From: Streptomyces sp. CCM_MD2014
GTDB taxonomy: Bacteria; Actinomycetota; Actinomycetes; Streptomycetales; Streptomycetaceae
NCBI RefSeq assembly: GCF_000772045.1
Contig: NZ_CP009754.1
Location: 248,001-312,000, forward strand
DNA: 64,000 nucleotides
Direction of reading: 5' to 3'
The notes beneath the pieces are model-generated. The model made no database searches and had not been told where the DNA came from. It worked only from the letters and a program-made list of their open reading frames with translations. Below, piece after piece: positions 18,035-26,909 of the stretch. The position numbers were made by a program, and so were the translations under genes. Every line of letters begins with the position of its first letter. Within the stretch, counting starts at the first letter, position 1.

Positions 18035-18880
18035 CTACATCCCGTCCTGCACCACTCCGCGCGTGGAGAGCGTGACGGGGTCCTTGGTGGTGAAGTCCCC
18101 CGGCGGGATGCCCGGGTGGTGCCCGTCGCCGGGTGGCGGCGCCTGGTCGCGCGGGCCGAGGGTGAGCCGGGAGACGATGCGGTAGCGGTCGCCCCGGTAG
18201 AGGGAGTGCACGTACTCGACGGGCCGCCCCCCGGTGTCGGTGGTCAGGCGCTCGAAGAGGAGCGCCGGGGAGAGTTCGGGCACGTCCAGCAGGTCGGCCT
18301 CCGCACGGGTGACCACGGTGGGCTCGATGGACTGCACGGCCTCGCTGACCCGGACGTCGTGCCGCGCGCCCAGGTGCTCGTACAGGTCGCCCTGCTCCAG
18401 TTCCTCACTGGTCAGGTCCGCGACGAGATCGGCCGGTACGTGCAGGTACTCGATGGCCATGGGCGATCCGTCGACCAGGCGCAGGCGCGCCACGTAGTGG
18501 ATCTGCGCCGCAGGCGACATACGCAGTTTGCGGCCCACTCGGGCACCCGCGGGCAGGGTGCGGACCTCCAGGAGCCTGCTGGTCCAGGCGCCGGCGGCCG
18601 GCGGGAGGCTGAGGGCCTGCCGGCCGGAGACCAGTTCCTGGGTGATCTTCTCGGCGGCGACGAACGTGCCCCGGCCGTGCTCGCGCACCAGCACCCCGGC
18701 GACCACCAGTTCGTCGACCGCGGCCCGCAACGTGGGCCGCGAGACGCCGAGTTCGGCGCACAGGACGCGCTCCGAGGGGATGGCATCCCCCGGGCGCCGT
18801 TCCTCGACGAGTTCCAGGATGGCGTCGCGGACGCGCTCCCGCTTGAGCACCGCACCGGAGGCGGCGGCGTCGATCTCCAT
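18035..18880 (-). CDS. GntR-family (HutC/UTRA-type) transcriptional regulator
   Basis: A 281-residue regulator with a winged helix (about 14-80; PGDAIPSERVLCAELGVSRP) and a UTRA effector domain (about 100-255; YVARLRLVDGSPMAIEYLH). This is the class that contains DasR, which senses phosphorylated amino sugars. The ATG at 18880 has GGGAG 7 bp upstream; a GTG eight codons earlier lacks one. It is divergent from the first sugar importer, and repeated ACTGGT motifs lie on both sides of the gap. I infer that it controls itself, the importer and perhaps the GH109 gene, with an amino-sugar phosphate as a plausible ligand. Confidence 0.9.
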   Translation of the reverse strand: MEIDAAASGAVLKRERVRDAILELVEERRPGDAIPSERVLCAELGVSRPTLRAAVDELVVAGVLVREHGRGTFVAAEKITQELVSGRQALSLPPAAGAWTSRLLEVRTLPAGARVGRKLRMSPAAQIHYVARLRLVDGSPMAIEYLHVPADLVADLTSEELEQGDLYEHLGARHDVRVSEAVQSIEPTVVTRAEADLLDVPELSPALLFERLTTDTGGRPVEYVHSLYRGDRYRIVSRLTLGPRDQAPPPGDGHHPGIPPGDFTTKDPVTLSTRGVVQDGM

Positions 18881-18894
18881 GCAGTACTCCCGTG

Positions 18895-18908
18895 ACTGGT
18901 CCACTGGT
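18895..18908. promoter_or_regulatory. Candidate GntR operator: ACTGGT direct repeat at the regulator start
   Basis: ACTGGTCCACTGGT contains two ACTGGT copies 8 bp apart and the dyad TGGTCCA. It lies 15-28 bp upstream of the regulator start codon, a suitable place for autorepression. The motif resembles one arm of the DasR site ACTGGTCTAGACCAGT. Binding is inferred. Confidence 0.5.
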
Positions 18909-19004
18909 CAACCGAGCTTACCTGTCCACACCGTTGCGAACCAGCCACACCTCGCGTCGGTGCGGCTGAAATCCCGTACATACGTGAGGGGTTGACGCCC
19001 TCAT

Positions 19005-19062
19005 TGGTCCATGCCACCTTCGAGCAACAACGCGACTGGTAAGTAAAGCGCCCCTTACTGGT
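19005..19062. promoter_or_regulatory. Candidate GntR operators upstream of the first importer
   Basis: TGGTCCATGCCA (19005-19016) matches the DasR-type core TGGTCTAGACCA at 9 of 12 bases. ACTGGT occurs again at 19035-19040 and 19057-19062. A TTGACG hexamer at 18992-18997 could be a -35 box, but no clear -10 follows. The recurrence of ACTGGT on both sides of this divergent gap supports shared control by the neighbouring GntR protein. Confidence 0.5.
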
Positions 19063-19107
19063 CAAGTGTGAGTGCGCCGTCCCTTCCCGCTCTCCCAGAG
19101 GTGAACC

Positions 19108-20376
19108 GTGAAGTACCGTTCGCTCGCCCTGCTCTCCGCGCTGGTGCTCGGCGCCGGGCTCACCGCCTGTTCCTCGTCCGGCGACGCCGCTTCGGACGGC
19201 GCCGACGGCAGCACCGCCCTCGACGTGTGGCTCATGCGCGACAGCGTCTCGGCCCGGTTCCAGAAGGAGTTCGAGACCGGGTTCGAGAAGGCCCACCCGG
19301 ACATCGACCTGAGAATCCAGATCCAGGAGTGGGAGGGCATCGGCGAGAAGGTGACCGCGGCCCTGGCCAGCAACGACGCCCCGGACGTCATCGAGGTCGG
19401 CAACACCCAGGTCGCCCAGTACGCGCAGAGCGGCGGTCTCACCGACTTCACGGACCGGGTGGCGGAGCTGGGCGGCGGTGACTGGCTGGAGGGGCTCGCC
19501 GAGCCCGGGTCGTACGACGGCAAGCAGTACGGCATCCCGTACTACGCCGCCAACCGGGTCGTCATCCACCGCACCGACCTGTTCGAGAAGGCCGGTGTCG
19601 ACGCCTCGCGGATCAAGACCCGGGACCAGTGGATCGCCGCCACCCGCAAGCTCAACAGGGGCGGGACCCAGGGCATTTACCTGCCCGGGCAGAACTGGTA
19701 CGTCCTGTCCGGCTTCGTCTGGGACGAGGGCGGCGACCTGGCCGTGAAGTCCGGCGGCGCGTGGAAGGGCGGCCTGGACAGCCCCGGGGCGCTGCGGGCG
19801 ATGGACTTCTACCGGCGGCTCCAGGCACTCGGCAAGGGCCCCAAGGACTCCGACGAGGCCCAGCCGCCGCAGGCCGAGGTGATGGCGAAGGGGCAGGTCG
19901 CCCAGATCATCGCCGTGCCGGGCGGCGCCAAGGTCATCGAGGAGAAGAATCCGGAACTCAAGGGCAAGCTCGGCTTCTTCCCGGTCCCCGGCAAGACCGC
20001 CGACCGGCCGGGCGCCGTCTTCACCGGCGGTTCCGACCTGGTCGTTCCGGCCGTCGCCGCCCACCAGGAGCAGGCGTTCACCTTCATCCGCGAACTGACG
20101 GGCGACGCCTGGCAGAAGAAGCTCGCCGTCGCCATGAGCTACGTACCCAACAAGACCACGCTGGCGGACGCCGTCGCCGACGACCCCGGCACCGCGGCCA
20201 TGGCGGCCGGCGCGGCGAACGGTCATGCCACGCCCAACACGCCCCAGTGGGCGGCGGTCGAGGCCAAGAACCCGATCAAGGAGTACATGACGGCCGTACT
20301 CACCGGCGAGGACGCGGCGTCGGAGGCGGCGAGGGCCTCCCGGACCATCACCGAGACGCTGGGCGCCGACTCCTGA
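19108..20376 (+). CDS. Sugar ABC importer substrate-binding lipoprotein (system 1)
   Basis: A 422-residue family-1 solute-binding protein. The lipobox LTAC gives lipid-anchored Cys21, after which the two-lobed sugar-binding domain begins (ALDVWLMRDS...). Features such as PDVIEVGNTQVAQYA and QYGIPYYAANRVVIHR are typical of oligosaccharide binders. The GTG at 19108 has an AGAGGTG site. It is the first gene of an importer unit with two permeases and a GH20 hexosaminidase, so the ligand is probably a short HexNAc-containing oligosaccharide. It is divergent from the GntR gene and probably controlled by it. Confidence 0.93.
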   Translation: MKYRSLALLSALVLGAGLTACSSSGDAASDGADGSTALDVWLMRDSVSARFQKEFETGFEKAHPDIDLRIQIQEWEGIGEKVTAALASNDAPDVIEVGNTQVAQYAQSGGLTDFTDRVAELGGGDWLEGLAEPGSYDGKQYGIPYYAANRVVIHRTDLFEKAGVDASRIKTRDQWIAATRKLNRGGTQGIYLPGQNWYVLSGFVWDEGGDLAVKSGGAWKGGLDSPGALRAMDFYRRLQALGKGPKDSDEAQPPQAEVMAKGQVAQIIAVPGGAKVIEEKNPELKGKLGFFPVPGKTADRPGAVFTGGSDLVVPAVAAHQEQAFTFIRELTGDAWQKKLAVAMSYVPNKTTLADAVADDPGTAAMAAGAANGHATPNTPQWAAVEAKNPIKEYMTAVLTGEDAASEAARASRTITETLGADS

Positions 20377-20424
20377 CCTCGGCCGCGTCCGACACCACGA
20401 CGAGCACCAGACCCAGGAGGCGAC

Positions 20425-21405
20425 GTGCCGACCGTCCGTGAGCGAAGTGTGCCGCGCGCCGCCGGCCGCCGCCGACCCCCGCCCACGGGGCGCTCCGGCG
20501 GTCGCGGCGGGGCCGGGCGGGGCACCCTCTGGCCCTACCTGCTCATCGCTCCCGCGGTGCTGGGCATGCTCTACCTGCTGCTCTATCCGCTGGCCCGCGC
20601 CGTACTCATCTCCTTCCAGGACTTCCGTCTGCGTCAACTCATCCTGGGGGACGCCCGGTTCGTCGGCCTGCGCAACTACCGGACCCTGCTCGGGGACCCG
20701 GGGTTCTGGGAGGTGGTGCGCCGGACGTTCGTGTTCATGGCGGTCAACGTCGTCGCGATCATGGTGCTGTCCACCCTGGTCGCGCTGATGACCGAGCGGC
20801 TGGGCCGGGCGGCCAGGACCGTGGTCCTCAGCTCCCTGGTACTGGTCTGGGCGGTGCCGGTGGTCGCGGCGACCACCGTGTTCCAGTGGCTGTTCCACTC
20901 CGAGTTCGGCATCGTCAACGAGACCCTCACCGGGCTCGGCTTCGAGTCGTACGAGGGCTATCCGTGGTTCGCGCACGGCGGGGCGGCGTTCGGCATCGTG
21001 GTGGCCCTGATCGTCTGGCAGTCCGTGCCGTTCGCCGCGATCACGCTCTACTCGGCGCTGGTCACGGTGCCGACCGAGCTGTACGAGTCGGCCCGCATGG
21101 ACGGCGCGGGGGCCGCGCGGGTCTTCCGCTCCGTCACCTTCCCGCTGATCCGCCCGGTCTTCATGCTGGTCCTGTCCCTCGAAGTGATCTGGACGTTCAA
21201 GGCGTTCGTGCAGATATGGGTGATGACCCGCGGCGGGCCGGGCGAGGCCACCACCATCCTGCCGGTGTACGCCGTGCAGACCGCGCTGGCGGGCCAGCGC
21301 TACGACCTGGGCTCGGCCGCCTCGATGCTCACGGTCCTGCTGATGAGCGGCGTCCTGGTCCTGTACTTCCGCCAACTGTTCCGTCAGGAGGGCGAGCAGC
21401 CGTGA
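20425..21405 (+). CDS. Sugar ABC importer permease (system 1, first subunit)
   Basis: A 326-residue MalF-like inner-membrane subunit with a basic cytoplasmic N-terminus (about 1-35), six hydrophobic segments and the EAA-type coupling loop ESARMDGAGAARVFRSVTFP. The GTG at 20425 has a strong AGGAGG site 5 bp upstream. Its stop overlaps the GTG start of the next permease, which indicates coupled translation. No ATPase gene lies in the unit. Confidence 0.95.
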   Translation: MPTVRERSVPRAAGRRRPPPTGRSGGRGGAGRGTLWPYLLIAPAVLGMLYLLLYPLARAVLISFQDFRLRQLILGDARFVGLRNYRTLLGDPGFWEVVRRTFVFMAVNVVAIMVLSTLVALMTERLGRAARTVVLSSLVLVWAVPVVAATTVFQWLFHSEFGIVNETLTGLGFESYEGYPWFAHGGAAFGIVVALIVWQSVPFAAITLYSALVTVPTELYESARMDGAGAARVFRSVTFPLIRPVFMLVLSLEVIWTFKAFVQIWVMTRGGPGEATTILPVYAVQTALAGQRYDLGSAASMLTVLLMSGVLVLYFRQLFRQEGEQP

Positions 21406-22253
21406 GCACCCCGCGTCCCCCGCTGCGCCGCACGCTGCGCCGCCTCCCGCTCAACGCCGCCGCCGCGCTCACCGTGGTGATCTGCCTGTTCCCGGTGTAC
21501 TGGATGGTCACGACGGCCTTCAAGCCGTCCACGGACATCCAGTCCTACGATCCGCGGCCGGTGCCCCGCAGCTGGACGCTGGACCACTTCCGCACAGCGG
21601 TCGGCGCCGACGGCTTCGCGCTCTTCTGGCGCAACAGCATCCTGGTCACCCTCAGCGCCGTCCTGCTCGCCCTGCTGGTCGCCCTGGGCGCCGCCTACGC
21701 CGTGGCCCGCATGCGCTGGCGCGGGCGCCGGCAGTTCATGCTGGCGGTGTTCGTCGCGCAGATGGCGCCCTGGGAGTCACTGATCATCCCGGTCTACATC
21801 ATCTCCCGCGACACCGGGATGCTCGACCGGCTGCCGACGCTGACGCTGATCTACTTCATGATCACACTGCCGTTCACGGTGGTCGTGCTGCGGGGCTTCA
21901 TCGCCGGCATCCCGCCGGAGCTGGAGGAGGCCGCGCAGGTCGACGGCTGCACCCGGGCCGGTGCCTTCCGCAGGGTGGCGTTCCCGCTGCTCGCGCCCGG
22001 TCTCATGGCAACCTCGCTGTTCGGCTTCATCACCGCCTGGAACGAGTTCACCTACGCCAACTTCCTCATCATCAAGCAGCAGGACAGCCGCACGCTGCCG
22101 GTGTGGCTCTCCTCGTTCCAGTCCACCTTCGGCACCGACTGGGGGGCCACCATGGCGGCCGCCACGCTCTTCGCCCTTCCCGCGCTGATCATCTTCCTCG
22201 CCCTGCAACGGCATGTGACGGCCGGGCTGGCCTCCGGAGGCGTCAAGGGCTGA
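21402..22253 (+). CDS. Sugar ABC importer permease (system 1, second subunit)
   Basis: A 283-residue MalG-like permease with six membrane segments and the coupling loop EEAAQVDGCTRAGAFRRVAFP. The GTG start at 21402 overlaps the preceding stop (GTGA); earlier in-frame starts would lie deep inside the first permease and are rejected. Together with the first permease it forms the membrane channel, and both must dock with an ATPase encoded elsewhere. Confidence 0.95.
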   Translation: MSTPRPPLRRTLRRLPLNAAAALTVVICLFPVYWMVTTAFKPSTDIQSYDPRPVPRSWTLDHFRTAVGADGFALFWRNSILVTLSAVLLALLVALGAAYAVARMRWRGRRQFMLAVFVAQMAPWESLIIPVYIISRDTGMLDRLPTLTLIYFMITLPFTVVVLRGFIAGIPPELEEAAQVDGCTRAGAFRRVAFPLLAPGLMATSLFGFITAWNEFTYANFLIIKQQDSRTLPVWLSSFQSTFGTDWGATMAAATLFALPALIIFLALQRHVTAGLASGGVKG

Positions 22254-22323
22254 CCGCGTCCGCCGTCTCATCCGCTCTTCCTCCCCCTCACCTTCGTGCC
22301 CCGCCGACCACCGGAGCCGTCCC

Positions 22324-23895
22324 GTGGACCTGCCACGCCCCGAACTGTCCCTCGTTCCCCGCCCGACCCGCCTCTCCACCCGCTCCGGCCGTTTCCGCCT
22401 CGACGGAACGACCCGGCTGCGGGTCACCCCGGGGGCCGGTCCGGCCGCGAACCTGCTGCGCACCCTCCTCGCCCCGGCCACCGGACTGCGTCTGGACTCC
22501 GCCTCCGACGGGGCCTTCGTGCTCGCCCTGGACCCCGCCCTGGCCGGCCTCGGAGACGAGGGGTACGGCCTGACCGTGAGTTGCCGGGGTGTGCTGCTGC
22601 GGGCCGCCCGCCCGGCCGGTCTCCTGCACGGTGTGCAGACGGTGCGGCAGCTCCTGCCCTACGGCGCCCTGTCCGCGCGGCCGGAGCGCGGGGTGCCGTG
22701 GGAGCTGCCGGCCGTGGAGATCACCGACGTACCCCGCCATGCCTGGCGCGGCTCCATGCTCGACGTGGCCCGGCACTTCCAGCCGGTGTCGTTTCTGCGG
22801 CGCTACGTCGATCTGCTGGCGCTGCACAAGCTGAACGTCTTCCACCTCCACCTCACCGACGACCAGGGGTGGCGCATGCCGGTGGCCGCCCATCCCCGGC
22901 TCACCGAGGTCGGCGGCCGGCGCGCGGAGTCGATGGTGGGCCCGGCGGGCAGCGACCGCTTCGACGGCGTGCCGCACGACGGTGCCTACACCCGTGCGGA
23001 GCTGCGGGACCTGGTCGCCTACGCGGCCGAGCGCGGCGTGAGCGTACTGCCGGAGACCGGCGTGCCGGGGCACGTCCGCGCCGCCCTGGCCGCCTACCCG
23101 GAGCTGGGCACCGACCCCGAGCGCCGACTGGACGTGTGGACGCACTGGGGCGTGTGCGAGAACGTCCTCGGGCCCGGCGACCACGTCCTGGACTTCTTCC
23201 GCACCGTCCTGGACGAGGTGATGGACGTCTTCCCCTCGCCGTACGTCCACATCGGCGGCGACGAGGTCCCCACCACGGAGTGGGAGCGCAGCCCCCGGGC
23301 GCGTGCCCGTGCCGCCCGTGAGGGGCTCGCGGGGCCGCGCGCGCTGCACCCCTGGTTCATCGCGCGGTTCGCCGAACACCTGGTGCGCGCGGGGCGCAGG
23401 CCGGTCGTCTGGGCCGAGAGCGGCGTCACCCTGCCCCTTCACTGCACGGTGATGAGCTGGCGGGACCCCGCGCACGCCAGGGCGGCGGCCCTGCGCGGGC
23501 ACCAGGTCGTGCACGCCGACCACCGCGCGACCTACTTCGACTACGCGCGGGGCCCCGGCCCCGGGGAACCGCCGGCACAGCCCGGCGGGATCGTGGACCT
23601 GCGCGCCGTCCACGACGTGGACCTCGCGCCGCCGGCGCCGGAGGCGGCGTCCCGGGTGCTGGGCGCCCAGGGCCAGTTGTGGACGGAGTTCGTGCGGACG
23701 CCGGAGCACATCGAGTACCTCACCTACCCGCGGCTGTGCGCGCTCGCCGACCGGGTGTGGGGCGGCACCCCGGACTGGCCGGGCTTCAGCGCCCGGCTGG
23801 CCGGACACCGGTCCCGCCTCGACGCCCTGGGCGTCCCGCACGCCGTCCCGCCGGCCCCTGCCCCGGTCCCGCCCCGCGTGGGCGGCGTCCACTGA
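22324..23895 (+). CDS. GH20 beta-N-acetylhexosaminidase
   Basis: A 523-residue exo-enzyme that releases terminal beta-GlcNAc or beta-GalNAc. It has the non-catalytic N-terminal domain (about 1-130) and the catalytic barrel. Key segments are RGSMLDVARHF, HLHLTDDQGWRMP and the active-site HIGGDEVP, with the catalytic pair Asp313-Glu314. No signal peptide is visible, so it probably acts in the cytoplasm on imported oligosaccharides. The GTG at 22324 has GGAG 7 bp upstream. It lies 70 bp after the permease and is probably cotranscribed. Confidence 0.95.
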   Translation: MDLPRPELSLVPRPTRLSTRSGRFRLDGTTRLRVTPGAGPAANLLRTLLAPATGLRLDSASDGAFVLALDPALAGLGDEGYGLTVSCRGVLLRAARPAGLLHGVQTVRQLLPYGALSARPERGVPWELPAVEITDVPRHAWRGSMLDVARHFQPVSFLRRYVDLLALHKLNVFHLHLTDDQGWRMPVAAHPRLTEVGGRRAESMVGPAGSDRFDGVPHDGAYTRAELRDLVAYAAERGVSVLPETGVPGHVRAALAAYPELGTDPERRLDVWTHWGVCENVLGPGDHVLDFFRTVLDEVMDVFPSPYVHIGGDEVPTTEWERSPRARARAAREGLAGPRALHPWFIARFAEHLVRAGRRPVVWAESGVTLPLHCTVMSWRDPAHARAAALRGHQVVHADHRATYFDYARGPGPGEPPAQPGGIVDLRAVHDVDLAPPAPEAASRVLGAQGQLWTEFVRTPEHIEYLTYPRLCALADRVWGGTPDWPGFSARLAGHRSRLDALGVPHAVPPAPAPVPPRVGGVH

Positions 23896-23987
23896 CCCGG
23901 TGGCGGCCGGCCCCCGTCGTTCCCCCACACCGCGCACCACCCACCGAGGCTTCCGCGCAGGCGGGAGCCGTGCCGAAAGGACCCCGC

Positions 23988-25418
23988 ATGAGAAACCGAC
24001 CCTCCGTCGGCCGCGCCCGCCTGGCGCTCGCCCTGTCCGTCCTCCTGGGCGGCGGTGCGCTGACCGCCCTCCCCGCCCAGGCCGCTCCCGCCGCCGACGG
24101 CCTCACCGTCCAGTACCGCACCAGCGCGAGCGGAGCCACCGCGGACCAGACGGAGCCCTGGTTCAAGGTCCGCAACACCGGCTCGTCCACCGTGCAGTTG
24201 AGCCAGGTGAAGATCCGCTACTACTTCAAGGCGGACTCCCCGAACGCCTCCTACCGCTTCGCCTGCTCCTGGGCGGTGCGCGGCTGCGCCGCCGTCACCG
24301 GCACGTTCGGCACCCTGAGCAACCCGACCGCGACGGCCGATCGCTACCTGGAGATCGGTTTCACGGCGGCGGCCGGCACACTGGCGCCCGGCGCGGACAC
24401 CGGTGACCTGCAACTGCGCTTCTACCAGAGCGACTGGCAGACGCTCCGGCAGAGCGACGACTACTCCTTCAACGGCGCGCAGACCTCGTACGCGAGCTGG
24501 GACAAGGTCACGGCCCGGTTGGCCGGTGCCACCGTCTGGGGAACGGCTCCCGAGGGCAACGATCCCACCGACCCGACCGATCCCACCGACCCGACGGACC
24601 CGCCCGGTGGCGGTCAGACGCTGTTCGACGACTTCGACTACGGCTCGCACTCCGACCCCGCGCTCTCCGCGCACGGCTGGAGCGTGCGCTCTAACTCCGG
24701 CGGACCCGGCGTGCCCGGGGCGACCTGGGACCCGTCGAAGGTCACCTTCGTCTCCTCGGGCGGCAACTCGGTGATGAACCTGGAGACCTCCACGGCCGGC
24801 ACCGGCGCCTCCACCACGCAGACCGAAATCCTGACCAAGTTCACGAAGTTCCGGAACGGGACCTACGCGGCCCGCGTGAGGTTCTCGGACACGCCGAAGT
24901 CGGGGCCCGACGGGGACCATCTGGTGCAGACGTTCTTCACCATCAACGACCTCAAGGCTCCGATGGCCGACGACTACGCCGAGTACGACTTCGAGTACCT
25001 GCCCAACGGAGGGTGGGGCGAGCCGTCGAACATCCTCTACACGACCTCCTGGGAGACCTACGACCCCGATCCCTGGCAGGCCGTCAACCAGCACTCGGAG
25101 CAGCGCAGCAGCTACGCCGGCTGGCACGACCTCGTGGTGACCATCGACGACAGCGCCATCACGTACTACGTCGACGGGCAGGTGTTCGGCACCCACGACG
25201 CGCGGTACCTGCCCGAGCGGCCGATGTCGATCAACTTCAACCAGTGGCTGATCGACCTGAACGGCCAGACGTCGACGACCCCGCGCGCCTACGACCAGCA
25301 GGTCGACTACGTCCTGCACGTCAAGGACCGGGTGCTCACCCCGGCCGAGGTCACCGCGAAGGTCGCCGGGTACCGCACCGCCGGCACCGGGTTCGTGGAC
25401 GAGGTGCCCGCCTCCTGA
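23988..25418 (+). CDS. Secreted CBM3 plus GH16-like glycan hydrolase
   Basis: A 476-residue exported protein. A Sec signal (1-32, ALPAQA cleavage) is followed by a family-3 carbohydrate-binding module (about 36-188), a DPT-repeat linker (191-207) and a laminarinase-type jelly roll (about 212-460). The last contains EYDFE, matching the GH16 motif ExDxE with Glu332, Asp334 and Glu336. CBM3 usually binds cellulose or chitin, and GH16 members cut beta-1,3 or mixed-linked glucans or galactans. The ATG at 23988 has GAAAGGA upstream. It is probably the last gene of the first importer unit, or separately transcribed. Confidence 0.82.
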   Translation: MRNRPSVGRARLALALSVLLGGGALTALPAQAAPAADGLTVQYRTSASGATADQTEPWFKVRNTGSSTVQLSQVKIRYYFKADSPNASYRFACSWAVRGCAAVTGTFGTLSNPTATADRYLEIGFTAAAGTLAPGADTGDLQLRFYQSDWQTLRQSDDYSFNGAQTSYASWDKVTARLAGATVWGTAPEGNDPTDPTDPTDPTDPPGGGQTLFDDFDYGSHSDPALSAHGWSVRSNSGGPGVPGATWDPSKVTFVSSGGNSVMNLETSTAGTGASTTQTEILTKFTKFRNGTYAARVRFSDTPKSGPDGDHLVQTFFTINDLKAPMADDYAEYDFEYLPNGGWGEPSNILYTTSWETYDPDPWQAVNQHSEQRSSYAGWHDLVVTIDDSAITYYVDGQVFGTHDARYLPERPMSINFNQWLIDLNGQTSTTPRAYDQQVDYVLHVKDRVLTPAEVTAKVAGYRTAGTGFVDEVPAS

Positions 25419-25448
25419 CCCTGGCGAGGAGGCACCGTGCGGGGACGG

Positions 25449-25671
25449 TCAGAACAACGGTTCCTGGGCCGCCGAGGGCCGTCCCCGCCCCTTGCGGCGC
25501 CGGGTGCCGGGCGCGGGTGCCGTCTCCCCGAACAGGGGGGGCGGTGCCGTACTCGTCCGGCTCGGCCGGGACGGTGGCGGGCCCGGTGCTCACGTTGAGG
25601 ACCAGTGGGGCGTCCCGGTCGAAGTCGCCCGGCGTCATCGCCACCCACTCACGGTCCTGCCGCTCTCCCAC
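25449..25671 (-). pseudogene. Small conserved-looking gene interrupted at a 7-C tract
   Basis: On the minus strand a short frame starts with GTG at 25671 (or ATG at 25638, MTPGDFDRDAPLVLNVS). After TVPAEPDEYGTAPP it leaves a sensible frame at a run of seven C (plus strand G, 25535-25541). Removing one C restores LFGETAPAPGTRRRKGRG and a natural end PSAAQEPLF with a stop at 25449, giving about 73 residues. Without correction the frame continues as an arginine-rich shadow. I do not recognise the function. The break is either an assembly error, a decayed gene or a slippage switch. Confidence 0.55.
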
Positions 25672-26044
25672 GCACCGACACCTCTCTCGCGCCGCCCGCC
25701 GCGACCACGCGACGCTACCAGCCCCGCCGGGGCCGTGCGATCACGGCTCCCACCTGGCACGCGTCCATCGTTCCCGGACAGCCGGGGGCCGATGCATCGT
25801 GATTGATCCTGCATGGAAGAAGCTCCTTCCGATCATCTTCACGCACATGCTCTCTCGCTTCGAACCCTTGACAGGCGCTTGATCCGGTCGATTTACTCCC
25901 GATCAACGCCGATGTCGTGTGATCGGCGGCAGAGGTACGCCCAGCCGGTAGCTGGCCTCGCGCCAGAAGCCCGGACTGAGTCGCCAGGACGGCCACGCGC
26001 CTCCGAGGCGGGGACGTGCCCACCACCCCTCCGGAGCTCGAACC
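25672..26044. other. Upstream region of the GH114 operon
   Basis: About 370 bp with no plausible gene and a clearly lower GC content between about 25795 and 25925, typical of a promoter region. It contains the TTGACA promoter candidate and several GATC-containing short repeats (TTGATCC, GATCAAC, GATCGGC) that could form an operator. I see no ACTGGT motif like those of the neighbouring GntR regulon. Confidence 0.55.
25868..25897 (+). promoter_or_regulatory. Candidate promoter of the GH114-importer-kinase-GH4 operon
   Basis: A perfect -35 box TTGACA (25868-25873) is followed after 18 bp by TTTACT (25892-25897), a 4/6 match to the -10 consensus. It leaves a leader of about 140 bp before the GH114 start. 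A TTGACA this good is rare in the window. Confidence 0.5.
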
Positions 26045-26872
26045 ATGAGCCGTACGCAGGTGCACACCCGTAGAAAGCCGGTGCTGGCGGGCCTGGGCGC
26101 CACCGCCGTCCTCGTCACCGCCGCCGCCCTCCTCCCGGGCGGCGCCCGGGCCGAGGCGGCCGCCTACTCCCCGCCCCCCGCCCACGCGGGCTTCGACTAC
26201 CAGATCGGCGGCGCCTACACCCCGCCGGCCGGCGTGGACGTGGTCAGCCGCGACCACACGGCCTCCCCCGCGCCGGGCCTGTACAACATCTGTTACGTCA
26301 ACGCCTTCCAGGCCCAGCCCGGCGCCGAGGGCGACTGGGACGACGACCTGTTGCTGCGCGACGCCAACGGCGACGTCGTCTACGACACCGACTGGGGCGA
26401 GGCCTTCCTCGACATCCGCACCGCCGACAAGCGCGAGCGCGTCGCCGCGAAGGTCGGCACGTGGATCGACGGCTGCGCGGACAAGGGCTTCCAGGCAGTC
26501 GAGCCGGACAACTACGACAGCTACACCCGCGCCGGCGACCTGCTGGACGCCGCGCACGCGCAGGGCCTGATCAGGCTGCTGGCGGAGCGCGCGCACTCCG
26601 ACGGACTGGCGATCGGTCAGAAGAACACCGTCGAACTGGCCCCGAACCGCGAGGAGAACGGGCTGGACTTCGCCGTCGCCGAGGAGTGCGGCGAGTGGGA
26701 CGAGTGCGGCGACTACACGGCCGCGTTCGGCGACCGGGTGATCGTCGTCGAGTACACCGCAGAGGGCCTGTCGAAGGCGTGCGCGGGCTTCGGCGACGAG
26801 TTGAGCATCGTCCGGCGCGACCTGGACGTGGCGCCGAAGGGCAGCAGCGGCTACGTCCGTGAGACCTGCTGA
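26045..26872 (+). CDS. Secreted GH114 endo-alpha-1,4-polygalactosaminidase
   Basis: A 275-residue exported enzyme. The long signal peptide ends near residue 38 (GGARAEAAA). The barrel begins FDYQIGGAYTPP, and the conserved acidic motifs are VEPDNYDSY (Glu153, Asp155) and FAVAEECGEWDEC (Glu213/214), with IGQKN between them. GH114 enzymes cut alpha-1,4-linked galactosamine stretches, as in fungal galactosaminogalactan. The ATG at 26045 has GGAG 9 bp upstream. It is the first gene of a tight six-gene unit with a sugar importer, a PfkB kinase and a GH4 enzyme, which suggests that its products are taken up. Confidence 0.9.
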   Translation: MSRTQVHTRRKPVLAGLGATAVLVTAAALLPGGARAEAAAYSPPPAHAGFDYQIGGAYTPPAGVDVVSRDHTASPAPGLYNICYVNAFQAQPGAEGDWDDDLLLRDANGDVVYDTDWGEAFLDIRTADKRERVAAKVGTWIDGCADKGFQAVEPDNYDSYTRAGDLLDAAHAQGLIRLLAERAHSDGLAIGQKNTVELAPNREENGLDFAVAEECGEWDECGDYTAAFGDRVIVVEYTAEGLSKACAGFGDELSIVRRDLDVAPKGSSGYVRETC

Positions 26873-26909
26873 CACCGGCCGACGGCCAGTGAAGTCCTTG
26901 GAGGTACAG

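Noticed and set aside
24543..24608. A short tandem repeat in the CBM3-GH16-like gene
   Set aside because: It encodes the DPT-repeat linker of the protein, a normal feature of multidomain secreted hydrolases.
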